Part shown: positions 63,958 to 64,000 of the stretch, one piece after another | Position numbering within the stretch: the stretch's first letter is position 1 | Layout of the letters: each line of letters starts with the position of its first letter | Assembly (NCBI RefSeq): GCF_039872745.1 | Contig: NZ_JBDPZD010000002.1 | Coordinates: forward strand, 372,001 to 436,000 | Length of the DNA: 64,000 nt | From: Pelomonas paludis | Lineage (GTDB): Bacteria; Pseudomonadota; Gammaproteobacteria; Burkholderiales; Burkholderiaceae_C | Direction of reading: 5' to 3' | Position numbers and translations under genes: made by a program | The notes under the pieces: generated by a model | The model's database searches: none | What the model saw: the letters and a program-made list of their open reading frames with translations, nothing else | Told to the model about the DNA's origin: nothing

Positions 63958-64000
63958 GCCGGCTGGCCTGGCTGCGGCTGCCATGGCTGTTCAACCGCCG
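63954..64000 (+). CDS. start of the next conjugation gene, truncated by the window
   Basis: ATG at 63954 overlaps the TIGR03755 stop (ATGA) and 15 codons are visible (MSRLAWLRLPWLFNR). In this ICE family a short conjugal transfer protein or TraG-like gene follows here. The sequence is too short to identify. Confidence 0.6.
   Translation, partial: MSRLAWLRLPWLFNR

Noticed and set aside
1..64000. CRISPR array, rRNA or tRNA genes.
   Set aside because: No array of regularly spaced short repeats and no tRNA or rRNA-like sequence was seen; the only tandem repeat is the coding 87-bp repeat at 24760.

Overview
The window lies inside a large integrative and conjugative element (ICE) of the PFGI-1 / PAGI-2 / ICEclc / ICEHin1056 superfamily, whose type IV secretion system is the MPF_G type. 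The DNA is GC-rich (low to mid 60s percent by eye). The gene set points to a beta- or gammaproteobacterium such as Pseudomonas, Xanthomonas/Stenotrophomonas or a Burkholderiales relative; the species cannot be fixed from the window. Neither end of the element (integrase, att sites, relaxase) is present. Family names such as TIGR037xx and DUFxxxx are assigned from remembered family features and gene order, not from a search.

Layout. (1) 1-8.2 kb: maintenance and replication, with the end of parB, DUF2857, an STY4528-type replication protein, a LOTUS-domain protein, TIGR03761, DUF3158, SSB and topoisomerase III. The replication gene itself carries what looks like an origin: a perfect DnaA box, palindromic iterons and an AT-rich patch framed by an inverted repeat. 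Palindromes of the type CTATCCCC-A-GGGGATAG lie in the intergenic gaps. (2) 8.2-18.9 kb: about a dozen monocistronic accessory genes. Most are preceded by a GC-rich hairpin plus a pyrimidine run, and three follow a recurring structured RNA leader. A fourth copy of that leader precedes radC at 60.5 kb. (3) 19.1-31.1 kb: cargo 1, a tight twelve-gene plus-strand operon coding for a HTH regulator, a GrpE-like factor, an atypical Hsp70, an AAA+ ATPase, a zinc-ribbon/J-like/PH-like protein and a set of inner-membrane and periplasmic proteins. I know of no characterised system with this content; it is the best candidate for an undescribed system. (4) 31.3-37.3 kb: first half of the conjugation module (PilL-N, TIGR03759, lytic transglycosylase, TIGR03765, TraD coupling protein, TIGR03747). 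(5) 37.4-51.6 kb: cargo 2, a minus-strand defence operon with a HTH regulator, DrmD-like SNF2 helicase, AIPR protein, GHKL ATPase fused to a PD-(D/E)XK-like domain, type III Mod and Res, and a RloC-like ATPase. (6) 51.8-64 kb: second half of the conjugation module (RAQPRD to TIGR03744, DsbA-like, radC, TIGR03757/56/55).

How it fits together. The backbone partitions, replicates and transfers the element. Both cargo blocks sit at borders between backbone gene groups and both begin with homologous MerR/BldC-type HTH genes, so they look like self-regulated plug-in modules. Cargo 2 probably restricts phage or competing DNA. Cargo 1 looks like a dedicated chaperone machine linked to the cell envelope, with unknown role.
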